64,000 nucleotides of DNA from positions 12,945,950 to 13,009,949 of the forward strand of contig CM028893.1 of NCBI GenBank assembly GCA_016801885.1. The letters run 5' to 3'. The notes beneath the pieces are model-generated. The model worked only from the letters and a program-made list of their open reading frames with translations, was not told the DNA's origin and ran no database searches. Positions 38,715 through 51,440 of the stretch are shown one piece after another. Source of the stretch: Toxotes chatareus. Taxonomy: Eukaryota > Chordata > Actinopteri > Toxotidae. The translations under genes were made by a program, and so were the position numbers. Within the stretch, counting starts at the first letter, position 1; every line of letters starts with the position of its first letter.

Positions 38715-38715
<1 letters not shown>

Positions 38716-39170
38716 ATGTGTATGTAAATTAATACTCAAGGGAGCAAGGATTTCCATTTGTTCTCAGGTACCACTGCTTCTCTCCATTTTCCTCTCTGTC
38801 AGTTGCTTCTCTCTCTCTCTCTCTTTCTCTCTGTGTGACTCATGCTGTCTTACCCTTTGCCCGGCCTTTCCATTAAAACAATCCGAGTGGGTTTTTAGCT
38901 GAATGAACACGGGGCGAGCTGAATGGCAGCATGATAACCTTGAACAAACACCTCAGGGAGGGAATGAACCGCTGAATGGATGTCTTAAAACATTACCATT
39001 ACCAACCATTTTATGGTTTACATGTTTAAATTGTCGGTGTGTCGTAATTCACTGACTTACCTGCCTGGCTTTGACATTTAGCCCCTGATTCGTTTGTTAC
39101 TACTGTAAAGCTTTAAAGATCAGTCACAAATATGTAGTTTCACTTTGAAAAACAACTCCATCATCTACTA

Positions 39171-39690
39171 AAACAGCTGGGCACTGTAGTTTCAGGAGAA
39201 AATAGATAAATTTGTTGGGGAGTTTTCAGCTGCGGATGAATACATCCACTTAAAAGTGTGCAGATTCCACTCTGCTCCTGTTTTTGTTGTGGGGTAGCTA
39301 ATGCTAGTTTGCCAGCCAAGAACCTCAAACAGTGGAGCAGATGAATTAGTAAGCAAACTCTCCCTTTCTGTGCTGTCTGCTCTGAAGCTAAATATTAAAG
39401 TGGATGTACTGTACATGCTCCATGTCACTGAGGCATCTGGTAAAGACAATCCATAGCTCATTGGGATAACCTATGTGTTTTTTAAATGTTCATCACGATG
39501 AGAGCCTGGCAGAAAAAGTCTGTCTCTGAAAAAAGTTGTTAAATTGATAAAAAAATTGAGCTTTAAAATTAAATCTGGATAAAAAAAATTTCACCATGTT
39601 TTCCAGCCCAGTGGAGTTTCATGGCACAGAGGGATCAGATATATCAGGCTTCGCCTACTCTGAAGCAGCATTTGTTGGTTAGATTAATTA
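39171..39690 (+). repeat. Dispersed repeat, copy A
   Basis: Begins ACAGCTGGGCACTGTAG (39172) and ends with ATGGCAC...GGATCAG...ATATCAGGCTT. The same beginning and ending frame a ~520-bp interval at 55220-55740. The interiors have diverged, and no coding capacity was recognised. Confidence 0.5.
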
Positions 39691-42529
39691 ATAGCTGGTT
39701 TTAATCTTTTCAAAACAAACAATAAAATGTAGTAGTTCGTGAATTGCGCTGCACTGATTCAGGAGGGGTTCGTGTGTGCAGTTACAGATAATGCAATACA
39801 ACGTGTCGCCTCCTACATCTCTCTGTCTCTTCTCCTGTTATGTCTTAATACTGCATGTGCATGTGTGTGTATTTATGTGTGTATTAAGCCAGTTATTGTC
39901 TCAGACATGCTGGCATCTTGTGTATGATGAAAATAAGATGGATGAATACAGTCGTGGGTGGACAACAGCAACGAGTGTGAGAGAGAGACAGAATATGTGT
40001 GTGTGTGGCCATTCATCTTTTCTGTCGTCTGTGTTCGTTTGTGTCTCGTTGTGTGTACATGTGTTCATCGCTGCCTGTGTGTGTGCTGTTGGGCCTCCTT
40101 CTCGCCGAACAGTATGTCCTTGTGTGTGTTCGTCTGTATGTTCTCGGTTTGTGTGCCGGCGTCCGTTCGTGTTGTTTGTGTCCATCTATTCGAGCGTGTG
40201 TTATATAACACTGAAGCAACCAGCTGTACTCCCTCTCTGGCCAACCTCACCATCAGTCTCCCACTGGCCTCAGCTCAGTAAAATATTCATACTCTTTCCC
40301 GCTCTTCAACACTCTGCCCTCCATATTTATGAAGCTGGCTGTCGTTCTCCGGTGTTAGACGGATCTTCGGCGTTTTCTGCCGAGACGCAGCTCCCTGTGG
40401 CAGCGAGATTTGTGCAAGATTTATTTCACTGTTGCTGCTAAGTGGGCAACGGTGAAATCCGGACCAGTGTTCCCTCTCATCATCAGCACCCCGCCTTAGC
40501 ATGATTAGCACACTGGGATTTCATACGATGGACTGTTTGGCGTCTGTTTTACTCCTGATTGGATTCCTATGTGCGCAAATTTACTTTAATGAGCAAATTT
40601 GATTTAACATGGAAACCTTCAGTTTTAATTTTGTGAGTAATTTTTTTAATTTTTAAGAACGTCCATTCTGATTTTGACACTTAATATTCAACAAATCCTC
40701 CAAACTAAATGATAAAATACTTTTTTTCCTCCTCGTTGCCTTTAAAAAAGGCACAATAGTGGAAAAAAACAGTGGAAAAAGGGGAAAAAAGATAGGAGTC
40801 ATAATTAAAACTGTCGCTCAAGTTCTTATCAGGTAAACGCAGATATATGTCGTATTTAAGAATTTGAAAAACAATGATGCTGTTGTATTTCCTTTCTGAG
40901 GGGGCGGTCTGCTTCCGCTGGCTTTTGATCTTCCACATGCACCAGACAAATATTAATGATGTTGTTTTTCTGGCCTGTTTCTGGTGAATAGTAGACATTT
41001 GGAATCTTTGCCTCTCTGCCCGTTTCACATTGCCGATCTGCTTACACAAATGGTGGCAGCTTTCACACATGATTTTCCATCTCAATTTGCAGATAAACTT
41101 TGAGTCCTGCAGGGTTCTTGCCAGCTCGGGTGGGTAGCAAATTTGGTGTTGGTATAAAAAGTGAAAAAAAAAAAAGAAAAGGAAGTGATTTTTGAGAAAA
41201 TTTGGTGACACGGACCCCTGGTCAAGAAACTGGTTGGAGTCCGTAAATAAAAGTTTCACAGTTTCTGCAGTGTCATGCATTATTTTATAGTCCTCGCGGC
41301 CATTGACATAACCATTAGCCTTGGCTAGCCTGTTAGCATTATACAATACATTACTGCCTTAAGCTCAATACCTTGCATCTAACCAAGCTCAGTGATGTCA
41401 TGACATAGTGAGACTCTCCACATTCTTACTTTTATTTAATAGCTACATTTCCATATTATCTGTTCCCATCAACAGTTTGCATGACAGTGGAGCATCACTC
41501 CTTCCATTTAGATTTGCACAATGAGATGTGCACATTTTGTTCGTTTTTCAGTTGCTCTGTTAAAATATTCATGTCCTGCTCAGTGGCAGTAATATATTAT
41601 ATATTTAAATCTCAGCATTGCACTCCACTGTAAGCAGATATATTGTTTTCTCCACAGGTTGATAATGGGAAGATTTATTATTATCACTTAACTGACTCTG
41701 CTTCTCCTCTGCACTCAACCCTGTGTATATATAAAAAAGTTCTCCCTCCTCTGTGCACAGATTTACCGTGTCATTTGGTAAGATACACAGCAGACACGAT
41801 TGTATTTTTTATTGCATTCCATTAATCAGCAGCGAAAATATTCATATTTTTCCTTCACATTAAAAGTGAACTTTGTGTTTGAAGTTTAGCTTGTGTCATC
41901 CATTACAGAGTCAGAGACTGGCTATTTGCACATACTTGCTCTGTAGTTTTATGGCAATCCATTAAGCAACACTCGAATATCCGTACTGTACCACCACCTC
42001 CTCTACACTCAACATATTTCAGTGACATTCTCTTTAGTGTAGGTAACTGTTTTGTTCAAAATCACACGGTAATTTCACTAATTTCAGTTTTACAATCTTA
42101 TAACTGTTGTTTGAATCATACACAGGATGTATTCCACAAAAAAGCATGTTTATGTCTTCAGCCCCAGTTGGACTTACTTCTGCTGTTTAAGCACTGTCTG
42201 TTAGGTTTGAGTGTTTTGCTCTTCCATTAACATAAGACTGATGAAATCTCCCATTGATGTGCGCCTTTTGTAGGACTTCATTGGTAAATCTGTGCCAGAG
42301 TGGATGTGAAGCTCTCCTGGCAGCTCCTGTTGGCCTGCTTCCCAAATAAGACACTTTTATTTTGGTTTAGATTTGGCAGCTCGAGATTCAATCTGTAACG
42401 ATGGCATGACAACCCTGTGGAAACACTGTTGTCAAACTACGCTGATTTAAATTCATGATTTATAGCAACATAATGTTCTACATCCGTGGACTGGTGAATT
42501 TGGCAGGTAAAAAAAAATGTATTCAGCTA

Positions 42530-42800
42530 TAGTTAGGTGATTTTTTTTCCTGAGGAATGCCAAGAATTTGGATCATCCTACATGGGATTAGAAGACACTG
42601 CTGTGTGTGCAATATTTTCAAGACACTGTGAACAGAAGAAAGATGCTACCAGCACATATCTCCGAAGACAGCTGTTTTATGACTTTGTATGTTTGGGCTC
42701 ATTGTCCTGCTGCAGAATGAATTTGGGAGCGATCAGACACCTCCCTGATAGTGTGGTGTCACATGTTTTCCTGCTTTCTCCAGCTTGGAGAGTTTAATGT
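42530..42800 (-). mobile_element. Decayed Tc1/mariner transposase fragment
   Basis: The minus strand reads IAPKFILQQDNEPKHTKS across roughly 42673-42726. QQDN(D/E)PKHT is the second-aspartate catalytic motif of Tc1-family DDE transposases. A stop follows directly, and no terminal repeats or complete ORF remain, so the copy is dead. The flanking 42530-42660 probably belongs to the same insertion. Confidence 0.75.
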
Positions 42801-43390
42801 TTTATTTTGTTCGCTCGTCACGAAACAGAAGGTGGGGGAGGAGTGTTGGGCAAGCAGTAGTTTGTAAGATTAGAGGAGAGTTTCTGGGAAGATGAAGGAT
42901 GAGAGGAGTTTTTTTTTTTTTTTGATCACTACTGCCGCACTTCTTCCTCTGAAGTGTCATGCAAAGAGAATCAAGCAAAATACAGGGAAGTAAAATCTGA
43001 GCTTCAATATCAAGAAATCATGTAAACCTCTATTAGTGCTGCAAGCAGTGCTAATGTGCCCTGTTTTTGCATATGGCCAGCAGTGCTGGATGGGACTAGC
43101 CTAATCTGTCTAATCAGATTTCATTGGTGCAGATACATGTGGAGTAAATGAGGAGGAGAGCTATCTGAGATCCACTTCAGAGCGTTTGATTGGCGAAGGG
43201 TTTTTGAAATGTGTGCACACATCGACACGCTCAGTGTTGGACAACAGCACTTAGCTGTCATCTAAACTGCTTCTGGTCACAGTGTAGCCAGAGGGCCTGC
43301 GATAACAGTGTGTCAGTGTGTGATATCCATTACATAAACCCACATTTGAAAGAGAGAAGCTTGTTGTAGGTATTTATGTGATTTGTAGAT

Positions 43391-43767
43391 ACACTACATG
43401 GGCAGAAGTAGTGTGGTATGGGATTTTTGAATATCTCATTTCAGAACCATGGGCATTAATCTGCTGCTGTAACAGCCTCCACTCTTCTGAATAGAGGCTT
43501 TTCACCAGATTTTAGAACCTGGCTGCAGGGATTTACTCCCATTCAGCTACAAAAGCATTAGTGAGATCCAACACTGATGGTGGGTGATATGGTCTGGCTC
43601 GCAGTCGACGTTCCGGTTAAACCCAAAGGTGTTGGATGGGGTTGAGGTCAGGGATCAGTGCAGGCCAGTCACTGGGAAAACCATTTCTACACGGACCTGA
43701 CTTTGACATGTTGAACAGAAAATTGGAAGCAAACTGTTGTTAAAAAATATTTTTTGGCCATATAGTG
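43391..43767 (-). mobile_element. Internally deleted, decayed Tc1-like element (3' transposase end)
   Basis: The minus strand across ~43560-43670 reads DWPALIPDLNPIQHLWV, then a stop, then PERRLRARP. This is the SPDLNPIE-LW region carrying the last catalytic acidic residue of Tc1 transposases, here mutated (Q for E). The left edge ACACTACATGGGCAGAAG and right edge TTTTTGGCCATATAGTG look like decayed terminal inverted repeats. Most of the transposase is missing. It lies about 600 bp from the 42.5-kb remnant but comes from a different Tc1 lineage by sequence. Confidence 0.8.
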
Positions 43768-44110
43768 AACTGTGACATTAGGCTGAGGACAGATTATCTT
43801 TCTTCCCGCGATACCAGCTCTTACATACCCTGTTAAAACACTTGTGTCACTCTTCAGACTGGAATACATTTTATTAGACGTATCAGTAATTCTTAGCATT
43901 AGATAAGAGTTTGTCTGCTCTGTTTTCAAGTCACTTATTTTATTCAGAAGTCAAGGCTGGAATGAGACGACAGGACATGAATTAGCAGTCGCACCATCAA
44001 AGATCATATCTCACATAGCGGCACTCTCCTCTGTACTTAAAGTGTCGATGCTGCAACCTTTCCTCACCGCAGACAGTGCAGCGTGTTGTAATTTAACCAA
44101 CTGAACTTCG

Positions 44111-44305
44111 AAATGTCACAGTAACCCTTTAATTGTGTCACAGAAGGTCCGAGTCAATGCCAGCTCCGATGCAAACGGCCCGATAAAGTTTCCCTGTCTT
44201 CGCTAACTTGACTATAAAATGTCACAGCAGCCCTTTAATTGTGTCAGAGGAGGCCTGAGTCGATGCTCGCTGTGATGTGTGCAGCCGGATAAGGTTTTGC
44301 TGTGG
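44111..44305 (+). repeat. Diverged two-unit tandem duplication (period 106)
   Basis: AAATGTCACAGTAACCCTTT at 44111 recurs as AAATGTCACAGCAGCCCTTT at 44217. Both continue AATTGTGTCA.AG.AGG.C.GAGTC.ATGC and later CCGATAA.GTTT / CCGGATAAGGTTT. Confidence 0.8.
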
Positions 44306-45179
44306 TCAATATACATTACTGAACAGGTGCAGCACTGATCAAGTGGAGAATGCTGATGTGGGAAAACGGTGTTTGTTTCCGTTTCAGAATCTCACGAGCA
44401 GAATTTAATTCCAGTCCTTTGAAAATGTGACTTTCAACTCTAATAAATTAATTGCTGTTGAATAACTGACATTATTAAAGATTTTGAACCCTTTGTTGTA
44501 TCATCAGACAGAACTGATGTAGCTGTGTGGTTCAGATTACTTGCTGGGGTGGACAGTTTTTAAAGATCTCAATGACTCAAACCCTTTTAAATGCACACCC
44601 TCGATTTCTTCATGTTGAATTAAATAGACTGAAAACATGTTTTTTTTTAATTAAATTTCATTTCGATTTTAGTTTGTTAACTCAGTGTTAAATTAGAGCA
44701 GGCTTTGAGCAAAGGTTTGGCTCAGGAACAGAAAGCTCAGACGAGTCCTTGTTGTCACACTGAAATACAGCCTAGAGCTGTACCTTTGACAGTGAAGGGA
44801 GCCCTTTTCAGAGGATTTATAGATAGTTTGAACTTTTATTACTGAGTGACCTTTTATGTGCTGGTTGTCTGTTTGGTTCTGAACCACAAAATATTGCCTT
44901 TCTCTTCATCAAAAGAGTCAGTTTGGCTCACTCTCTTTGTCTTTTTTCCAATTCTGTCTGCGGAGTTTTTCGTTGGAGTGACATTGCAGTGAATCAAGCA
45001 AGACAAACTTGTCTGTCTTGCTTCTTTCCTCAGGGGTCTTTTAGAGAAGTTTTTCAAATACAGGCTGAAGGGTGACACAGTTAAATGCTACGATTCAGTG
45101 GCATTTGCATTTAAGCCAACCTGCCAAAACCTCAAATGAACCTGGTTCTGATCAAGCACAGGGCTGAGGTGACAGCAGC

Positions 45180-45330
45180 CTTAAGGAGAGGAGCTGACTC
45201 ACGATGGAAAGTCACCAGACTGAATCTGTGGAGGGTTCAAAACCCCTGACAAATGTGGTCAGGGTGTTCTTGAGCAAAGCACTTAACCTACAGATGCCCC
45301 TTACTGGAAGCCGTGACAGAGGATAATACA
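45180..45330 (+). mobile_element. tRNA-derived SINE-like fragment
   Basis: GAGGGTTCAAAACCCC (B-box-like, ~45231-45246) is followed by TTCTTGAGCAAAGCACTTAACC, a phrase typical of teleost tRNA-derived SINEs. The 5' A-box region is not clear and the copy looks degraded. Confidence 0.5.
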
Positions 45331-47310
45331 TTATGGAACCGAACAGCCATTTTCCCAAACTGCTGTAAGTAAAGATACTTGTTCTGAGCAGGACACGGTC
45401 AGGCTGATTGTGCGGAATGAGATGAGACAGGGTTCTTGAAGACAAAAGTCTGGGAACAAGGATGAGCCTGGAAGAAATAAATCAGGACTGGACGAAGCAA
45501 GAAAAAAGAATAAATTATGAGTCAGTCTCAACCAATTAGGAGATGATGTCAAGTTGTGGGGTTTTGTGTTTTCTGAGAGACATCTGCAGTTTCTCAAGCT
45601 TGGAGAGCTGAGTGTAACAAAGATGAGATTTCAGACTATAATTGCTGCAACCACCACCTATCTGGATGGCTGCCATGGCAGGTTAAACACACCACTTGCA
45701 GTGCGTCTTTAGTTCAAATTAATGAATCAAAAACAAAAGTTGAACTTACCTACTTAAGTTTGAACGCACTACAAAAGCGATTTTCCCCCATTAGAGATTG
45801 TTTTCACTCTGTGCACTTTGCTATAAAAAACATCAAGCAGTCATCTGCAAATATTCCTTGGATAGCTGACAGGAATAAGAGCCAGAATCTGTGCCTGTAC
45901 AAAGAGGATCTAATAACTGGATCACAATCCTCCTTGCGGTTTCTCATGACCAACATAAACTAGGCTGTGAACCGCCAAGTGTGTCCTTCTAGGTCACAAC
46001 CATCCACTTTCATGGTACACACACTCTAACAAACACCAGCCCCTGTTCCCTGTAATGGATTGATCAATTGTGCATGTTAAATCACGGCGAAGGACGAAGA
46101 CATGACATGAATCCCGGTGCATACGCACATCCATGGCGGCGCGCACATAGTGTACACAGACAAACAAACGCTCAGGCTGCGGTGAAAGAGGGGTATTGTT
46201 AATTTCTGTCTTCCCCCCTTCGTCTTGCTGAAGGGGAAAAGAAAGGGTGACCCAAATTTGACACGACTGGGGCGCATATTGTCAAGGATGGTTGGGTTTA
46301 TCTGTGAATGGGTGCACTGTACACTCGCAAACACACACACACACACGCAAAGATCCTGATTTGTGCATGTAGATACACATCTGAGTTGTTAAAAGTTAGC
46401 TGATTTGCACAAATGATCATGCACATGTGATCGGAGTTTAACATACAATAGAGGAACATGCACATAAACACCTGAATGAGGGGTACACATGCGCACACAC
46501 ACACACACACACACGCATGCAAACACACACAATACACAGGTTAGTGATGCATGAGTGCTTGGCCTGCTTGTCTGGACAGAGGAAGGGGGTGGGGTATCCT
46601 TAACTGCTGAATGTGTGTGTGTGTATTAGTGGGAGTGACCAGCATACCTTTACACCCTGAACACCAATAGCATCCCTCCTCCCCCTCCCTCATTTTGCCA
46701 CCACAGTGCCCTGCAGTCATGTAGCCGAGCTGCAGTCATTGGAGCCTGGCTGCTATCTGAAGCATGGATCTACAACTCTTTACCTTCCCTCTCTTTCTGC
46801 TGTAGTGCTGCTGCTGCTTGGGCTCAAATTGTGACGGTCAGTGCACAGACCATAGTGGCTGTTTCCAAACTTTTAACTCTAAGTGTTTTTAGATTGGTAT
46901 CAATGTGTCACTGCACTGTAACTTGGGAAGTATCCAGAACCATCAGGTAAGTAAAATTTGCCATTCTACAGTATAAAAAGTAAGTAATAAGTAAGTATTA
47001 TCAGAACATGTACTTAAAGTAAAAGTTTAAGCAGCAAAGCAGTTTCTTCTTATTACATATATTTTTCAGTTATTATTTTTTTATCTTAAGCATCATGTAT
47101 ATCAAACAGCAAAATGACTACTAACCCATCGTTCATGCTGCAGGAACAAGTTAAGCCTCAACACTTTTGGACGTGAGATTAATCAGAAACATGTTGGGTG
47201 CTATTTTTATCTTCCAATCACCCACCTTTCGGTCCTGAGCCAACCCTGCATCTCCTCCCCTGTTTGTGCTGTTAGTGTCGACAGATTGGGCCTCCCTGGC
47301 TCTATGGTGT

Positions 47311-47815
47311 GTGAATTCCCTTCCTCCTCCTCTTCCATCCTCTTCTTCTCTCCACCCACTTTGTCTGGTTTGGTCTCATCTCAATTCTTTTCCTTTTCTC
47401 CAACATTTCTCCTTCAACTGCTTTGACTTTACCTTGTTCTACATCTACATCCATTCAACTCTTTATCTAATTTAGCTTCTTGATTTCTGTTTCTTCCCTA
47501 ATTTCATGTGCTTCCTTTTCATCATCTTTTTTCTCCTCTTCTGCGTCTCCTTTGTGTGCCCTCTCTTCTTTTTCCCTCTGCTTCTTGAAAAGTTTCTTGT
47601 GCTTCTTTTATCCTCATTTTCTTCCTCTACTTCCTCCTTTGCCTCATCCTCTTCCACCTGTGCCTCTTCTTCATTTTCTCGTCTTCCTATGTCCTTTTCC
47701 TCCTCTGCATCATAGTGGTCTTTATCAGCTTCTCTTTCTCTTCTTCCATCTCTCTCACTCTTCTTCTTTATCAGTCTTTGCTCCCCCTGTGTTTTCGGAC
47801 TCTTGCTGACACCTC
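47311..47815 (+). repeat. Pyrimidine-rich tract (~0.5 kb)
   Basis: C/T-dominated sequence of TTCCTC and TCTTC phrases within the exon 2-3 intron. The open frames on both strands are low complexity. Confidence 0.85.
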
Positions 47816-50800
47816 ACTTCTTTGGGCCGCTGCAGTCTGGATGATACGAGTTTTGGCTTCTGCTCAGTGTTTACTCTCCGGGCTGATCCTGCTGTTTTTG
47901 CATGCAGCAGTCAGGCAGTTTTTAATCAATTATTTTTAACACTGCAAAATAGACAGTTCTCTATCACGAGCACCGGGTGTGTAATATGCCTCTATGAATA
48001 CAAATAGCCAGGGACTTATCTTCTTAAAGCAAGCGCGTACAAAGCGAAACATCTAATAGTTTCCCAAGGAACTGGCAAATGCAGCAAACAAACAAGTTCT
48101 CAGTTTATCCTGTCATCATTAATATTCATGTACAAACTTTAATTGCTAACAGAGTGGTTGTGTTTCAAAGAGAGAAGTTGATGCACACAGTTTTCCCCTT
48201 TCTCAAACTTTTGATTAGAAAAAAGATTTGCAACTTAAATTTGCTGTTGATAAAATAATATTTTCATATGTTAAACATCTTAAGTAACATTAAGGCCAGA
48301 GATGGTCAGTGGATCCACCTGATGCAGGAGGATAAAGAAGTGGAAGATTTTTCACAACCTGGCAACCCAAAATAATAATTAATAAATTCATGTCACTAGT
48401 TATAATTATAAATGTTAGACCTTTGAAAAAGAACAGCAAGTATACACACAGCAGCCTCAGCACAGCACAACAACTAACATGAGTCATGTTGTAGCACAGT
48501 CACACTAACTGTTTTTGAGTTAGCAGCAGTGTGCATGATGCTCATTGGGATTAATGAGAAAGTTCCCATGTGGGAGCATTAATTCCAGCCAGATTAAACT
48601 GGTTAGAGTTTGCACAGGAACGTTAGCCTCGGGCTTAGAGAGGGCAGGTTGCTCAGTCAGATCCTCTGCCATGGAAAACTTTTTTAACCTTTTCTAAATT
48701 TAGAAGAAATTGCATTCAAACCATCAGAACCCTCGGCAGCTCATGGCTTGTCTGAATCTTGTCTCATTTGTGTCCTCAAATTCCTCATTTTCTCCCCCTC
48801 GCTGTTTGTATTACCCACATAAAGCAGAAGAGAATAAAACTTAACTGTCAACATGTGGTGGAAAACTGTTTACAGTGTCACTTTGGCGACAAAAAACAAG
48901 GAGCAGCCTACGACGTGTAATCCTCGTCTCATGAAAACTTTGTTTTTGCAGTTTTCCATTGTCATGGTTTCAGTTTAGTTGAAGGTTTGCGTCTCTCGGT
49001 GAAACAACGTCTACCATCCTTGAGTTTAAAAAACGCTTTCAAACGCCACTGAATTACCCCCAAAATGCACAGCTGAAGACGAAGACTGACATAAATGAGT
49101 ACATCATCTTAATCCATGCTTAAGGTCGGGAAAGTTTTGGTGTGTGCAAAAACTGTCCTCTGTTTTCTCTCAAGTTTAGAGGCATAATTGCGTTCAGAAC
49201 GAGCGAGGTCGTATAGATGTTTTCCTCCTGCTGGCACTTTTTAGTTTATCAGAGGGAAGATGTCAACAGCAATGATCCGAAATGCCATTAAAAAGTGCAG
49301 AAAATCTGTGGGTGGGTGGACTGCCTACCCTCATGTAAAAACAAAAATGATCTTTTTGTATTTTGCGGTGTTGCTGCTCTATATTAATTTCTATTCATGA
49401 CTCTATATTCATTACTCAAAAACACTCCCACGTTGCCTGCACCCAGTCAAATCTGACACCTGCCAAACTTTCTGTAAACTACCTACGTGTTTGAATGTGT
49501 TTACCAGGCTTGAAGGCTGTGCAGCAGAGTCTCAAAGCTACTGCAGCTCACTGAGTTCCAAAGCAGATGCCTTCACCCTGTGAATTCTGCACAAAGTCCA
49601 GCAGTCACTAAAGTTAAGGCAAGAAAAATCAGCAGGACTGAGGTTCACTTATTCTTCCGTTTCCTCACAGTGGATTTGTTTTATTTATTTGTTTTTATTA
49701 TTTTGTTTATATCAAACACATTAGCAAATACTTTTCACATTCATTAGACGCTTGTTGTTTTTTGGGTCACCCGCTGAATGCAGATCTGGAAATATGTTCC
49801 TGTTTTGTGCCGTGAAGCAGTCGAGCAGATTTACCATCAAAACCAGTCTGGTCACTGGAATAATGGGTTTGGTTAATGATGGTTGTGGTAATTTTTCATG
49901 TGCTTTGGTGATATCTATTTGTTTATTTATTCTTTCTAAAATATATATATATATATATTTTTTTTAATGTGGCATAGATTAGTTTATGCTTTCTGGTTCT
50001 GTTAAAGTTCCCATTTATGACCATATTGCACCATTAGACGTTGCTGTTAACCCCTCTCTGAGTGGGTGAGGTTGTTGTTGTCACCCACCCCCTTGTGTCA
50101 CTAGGCAACCATACATCACCAAGAAAGAATCCATATTGTCCTGAAGAGCAAGTTCAACCCAAAACTCTATACCTCACTGTTGTACCACTAAAGCTGTCAG
50201 CGGGATGGTGCTGGGAGTGTGTGTGTGTCTGTGTGCGTGTGTGTGTTTGTGTGTGTGTCAGAGGGGTTTAGCAATGAGTGGAGAGAGGGGAGTGGGTAGG
50301 GAGGGTGATTTGGGGTAAAGGATTGGCTGAGGGGTTGTGAGGGGGAGTGTGTGTGTGTGCAGCAGGAGAAAGAAGAGGAGGTGGGGGTTAGGAATCTGTT
50401 TACAATGGCCTGAGGGAGAGTCGTCTAAGCTGCCAGAGAGGGAGAACCAGGCAGATATCAAGAGGAAGAGTGAGAGAAAAACTCCAAGACGAGGGAAAGA
50501 AAGACAAGAGAAAGAGCTGAAGAGGAATGAATGAGAGCAGAGAAAGCTCCGGAGCTCGCAAGAGGATTAAAAAACAAACTCCTTTAAGGTCCCAGAGCAG
50601 AAGCTGCAGCAGGAGTCACAGGAGGGAAACTGCAGGGTGATGCAAAGCAGCAGATACACCAGATCTCCACTATGCAAATAAGATATCTGGTCTGTGAGTT
50701 TGGGTTGTGTGTCTGTGTCGGTGCACTTTCATTGCTGTGTGCATGTGTGCGTTTTTGTGCTGCAGAAAGACACTGACACTAATTTAAAGGCTAATTCTTT

Positions 50801-50890
50801 TTTTCTTGTATGTTTGTGTGTTGTTGCATGCTTTGTGCGTGTGTGTGTGTGTGTGTGTTTGTGTGAATGTGTGTGTCCTTGCGTGTGCAG

Positions 50891-51033
50891 ACTTTGAGGA
50901 GCAGTTGTACGACACCAAGCTGACCGGTCAGACTTTCCGGCATCCGTCCTCGCAGAGCTCCGACGACACGTCCACCTCGCTCAGCCGATCGCCGATCTCC
51001 CTCAACAACAAGAGACCTGACTTCATCTTCCTG
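50891..51033 (+). CDS. nhsl2: nhsl2 exon 3
   Basis: The acceptor is GTGTGCAG at 50883-50890 (GT-rich rather than a classic pyrimidine tract); the donor is CTG|GTAAAC at 51034. It is 143 nt, entered in phase 1 and left in phase 0. The split codon formed with the preceding G reads Asp, followed by FEEQLYDTKLTGQTFRHPSS, and the exon ends NNKRPDFIFL (residues ~94-141 from the MGNS start). EEQ...GQTFR followed by RP(D/E)F(I/V)(F/L) is a conserved succession in NHS-like proteins. The stretch between is Ser/Thr-rich (SSDDTSTSLSRSP), a probable phosphorylation-prone linker by inference. Partial copies of the last ~45 bases of this exon plus its donor lie in the next intron, described separately. Confidence 0.93.
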
Positions 51034-51140
51034 GTAAACGCACAAACACACACACACACAGACACACAGACGCATACACACAGATGCATACACACACACA
51101 CACACACGCATGCTCATGTTTACACCTGTCTTATTTGATC

Positions 51141-51440
51141 ATAAGGCTCCCTCGCACCAAATGTCATCTCACTGGTAAACAAACACACACGTTCAAGTTT
51201 CATATACGATTATTTGAAGCGCTTCGGTTACAAGTGACCACACACACACACGCACATGCACACACACACACAGAATAATTTCCATCTTGCTTACTTTATC
51301 ATAAATGTCCTTTCCCACTGGTAGCAACACACAGAAACACACACTTGTCCAGCTCTTGTAGTGATTTCTTGAAACCACCTCCACTTTTCTCCCTGAACAG
51401 CAAGAGACCAGACGTCACATTTCCAGTAAACCCGCGCCAA
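51141..51440 (+). repeat. Degenerate copies of exon 3 end plus donor
   Basis: The clearest copy (51386-51432) reads TCTCCCTGAACAGCAAGAGA then CCAGACGTCACATTTCCAGTAAACC, against exon 3 TCTCCCTCAACAACAAGAGA then CCTGACTTCATCTTCCTGGTAAACG. Weaker copies end at ACTGGTAAAC (51171-51180) and ACTGGTAGC (51318-51326), each followed by ACACAC arrays like the true donor. This is a tandem array with a unit of ~105-145 bp. Confidence 0.7.

Larger units (their letters stand above)
38051..50890 (+). other. Intron between exons 2 and 3 (12.8 kb)
   Basis: Donor GTAAGG at 38051, acceptor GTGCAG at 50890. Contents are GT arrays at 38.1-38.7 kb, repeat copy A at 39.2-39.7 kb, Tc1 remnants at 42.5 and 43.4 kb, a tandem duplication at 44.1 kb, a SINE-like piece at 45.2 kb and a pyrimidine tract at 47.3-47.8 kb. 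The 213-aa antisense frame at 40705-41346 is A/T-rich and has no recognisable domain. Confidence 0.75.

Noticed and set aside
40705..41346. 213-codon antisense open frame
   Set aside because: A/T-rich intronic sequence with Lys/Phe/Tyr-biased translation, no recognisable domain and no splice context.
41643..41825. Possible exon after a good acceptor (TTTCTCCACAG at 41658)
   Set aside because: No usable donor and no continuity of phase or family sequence.
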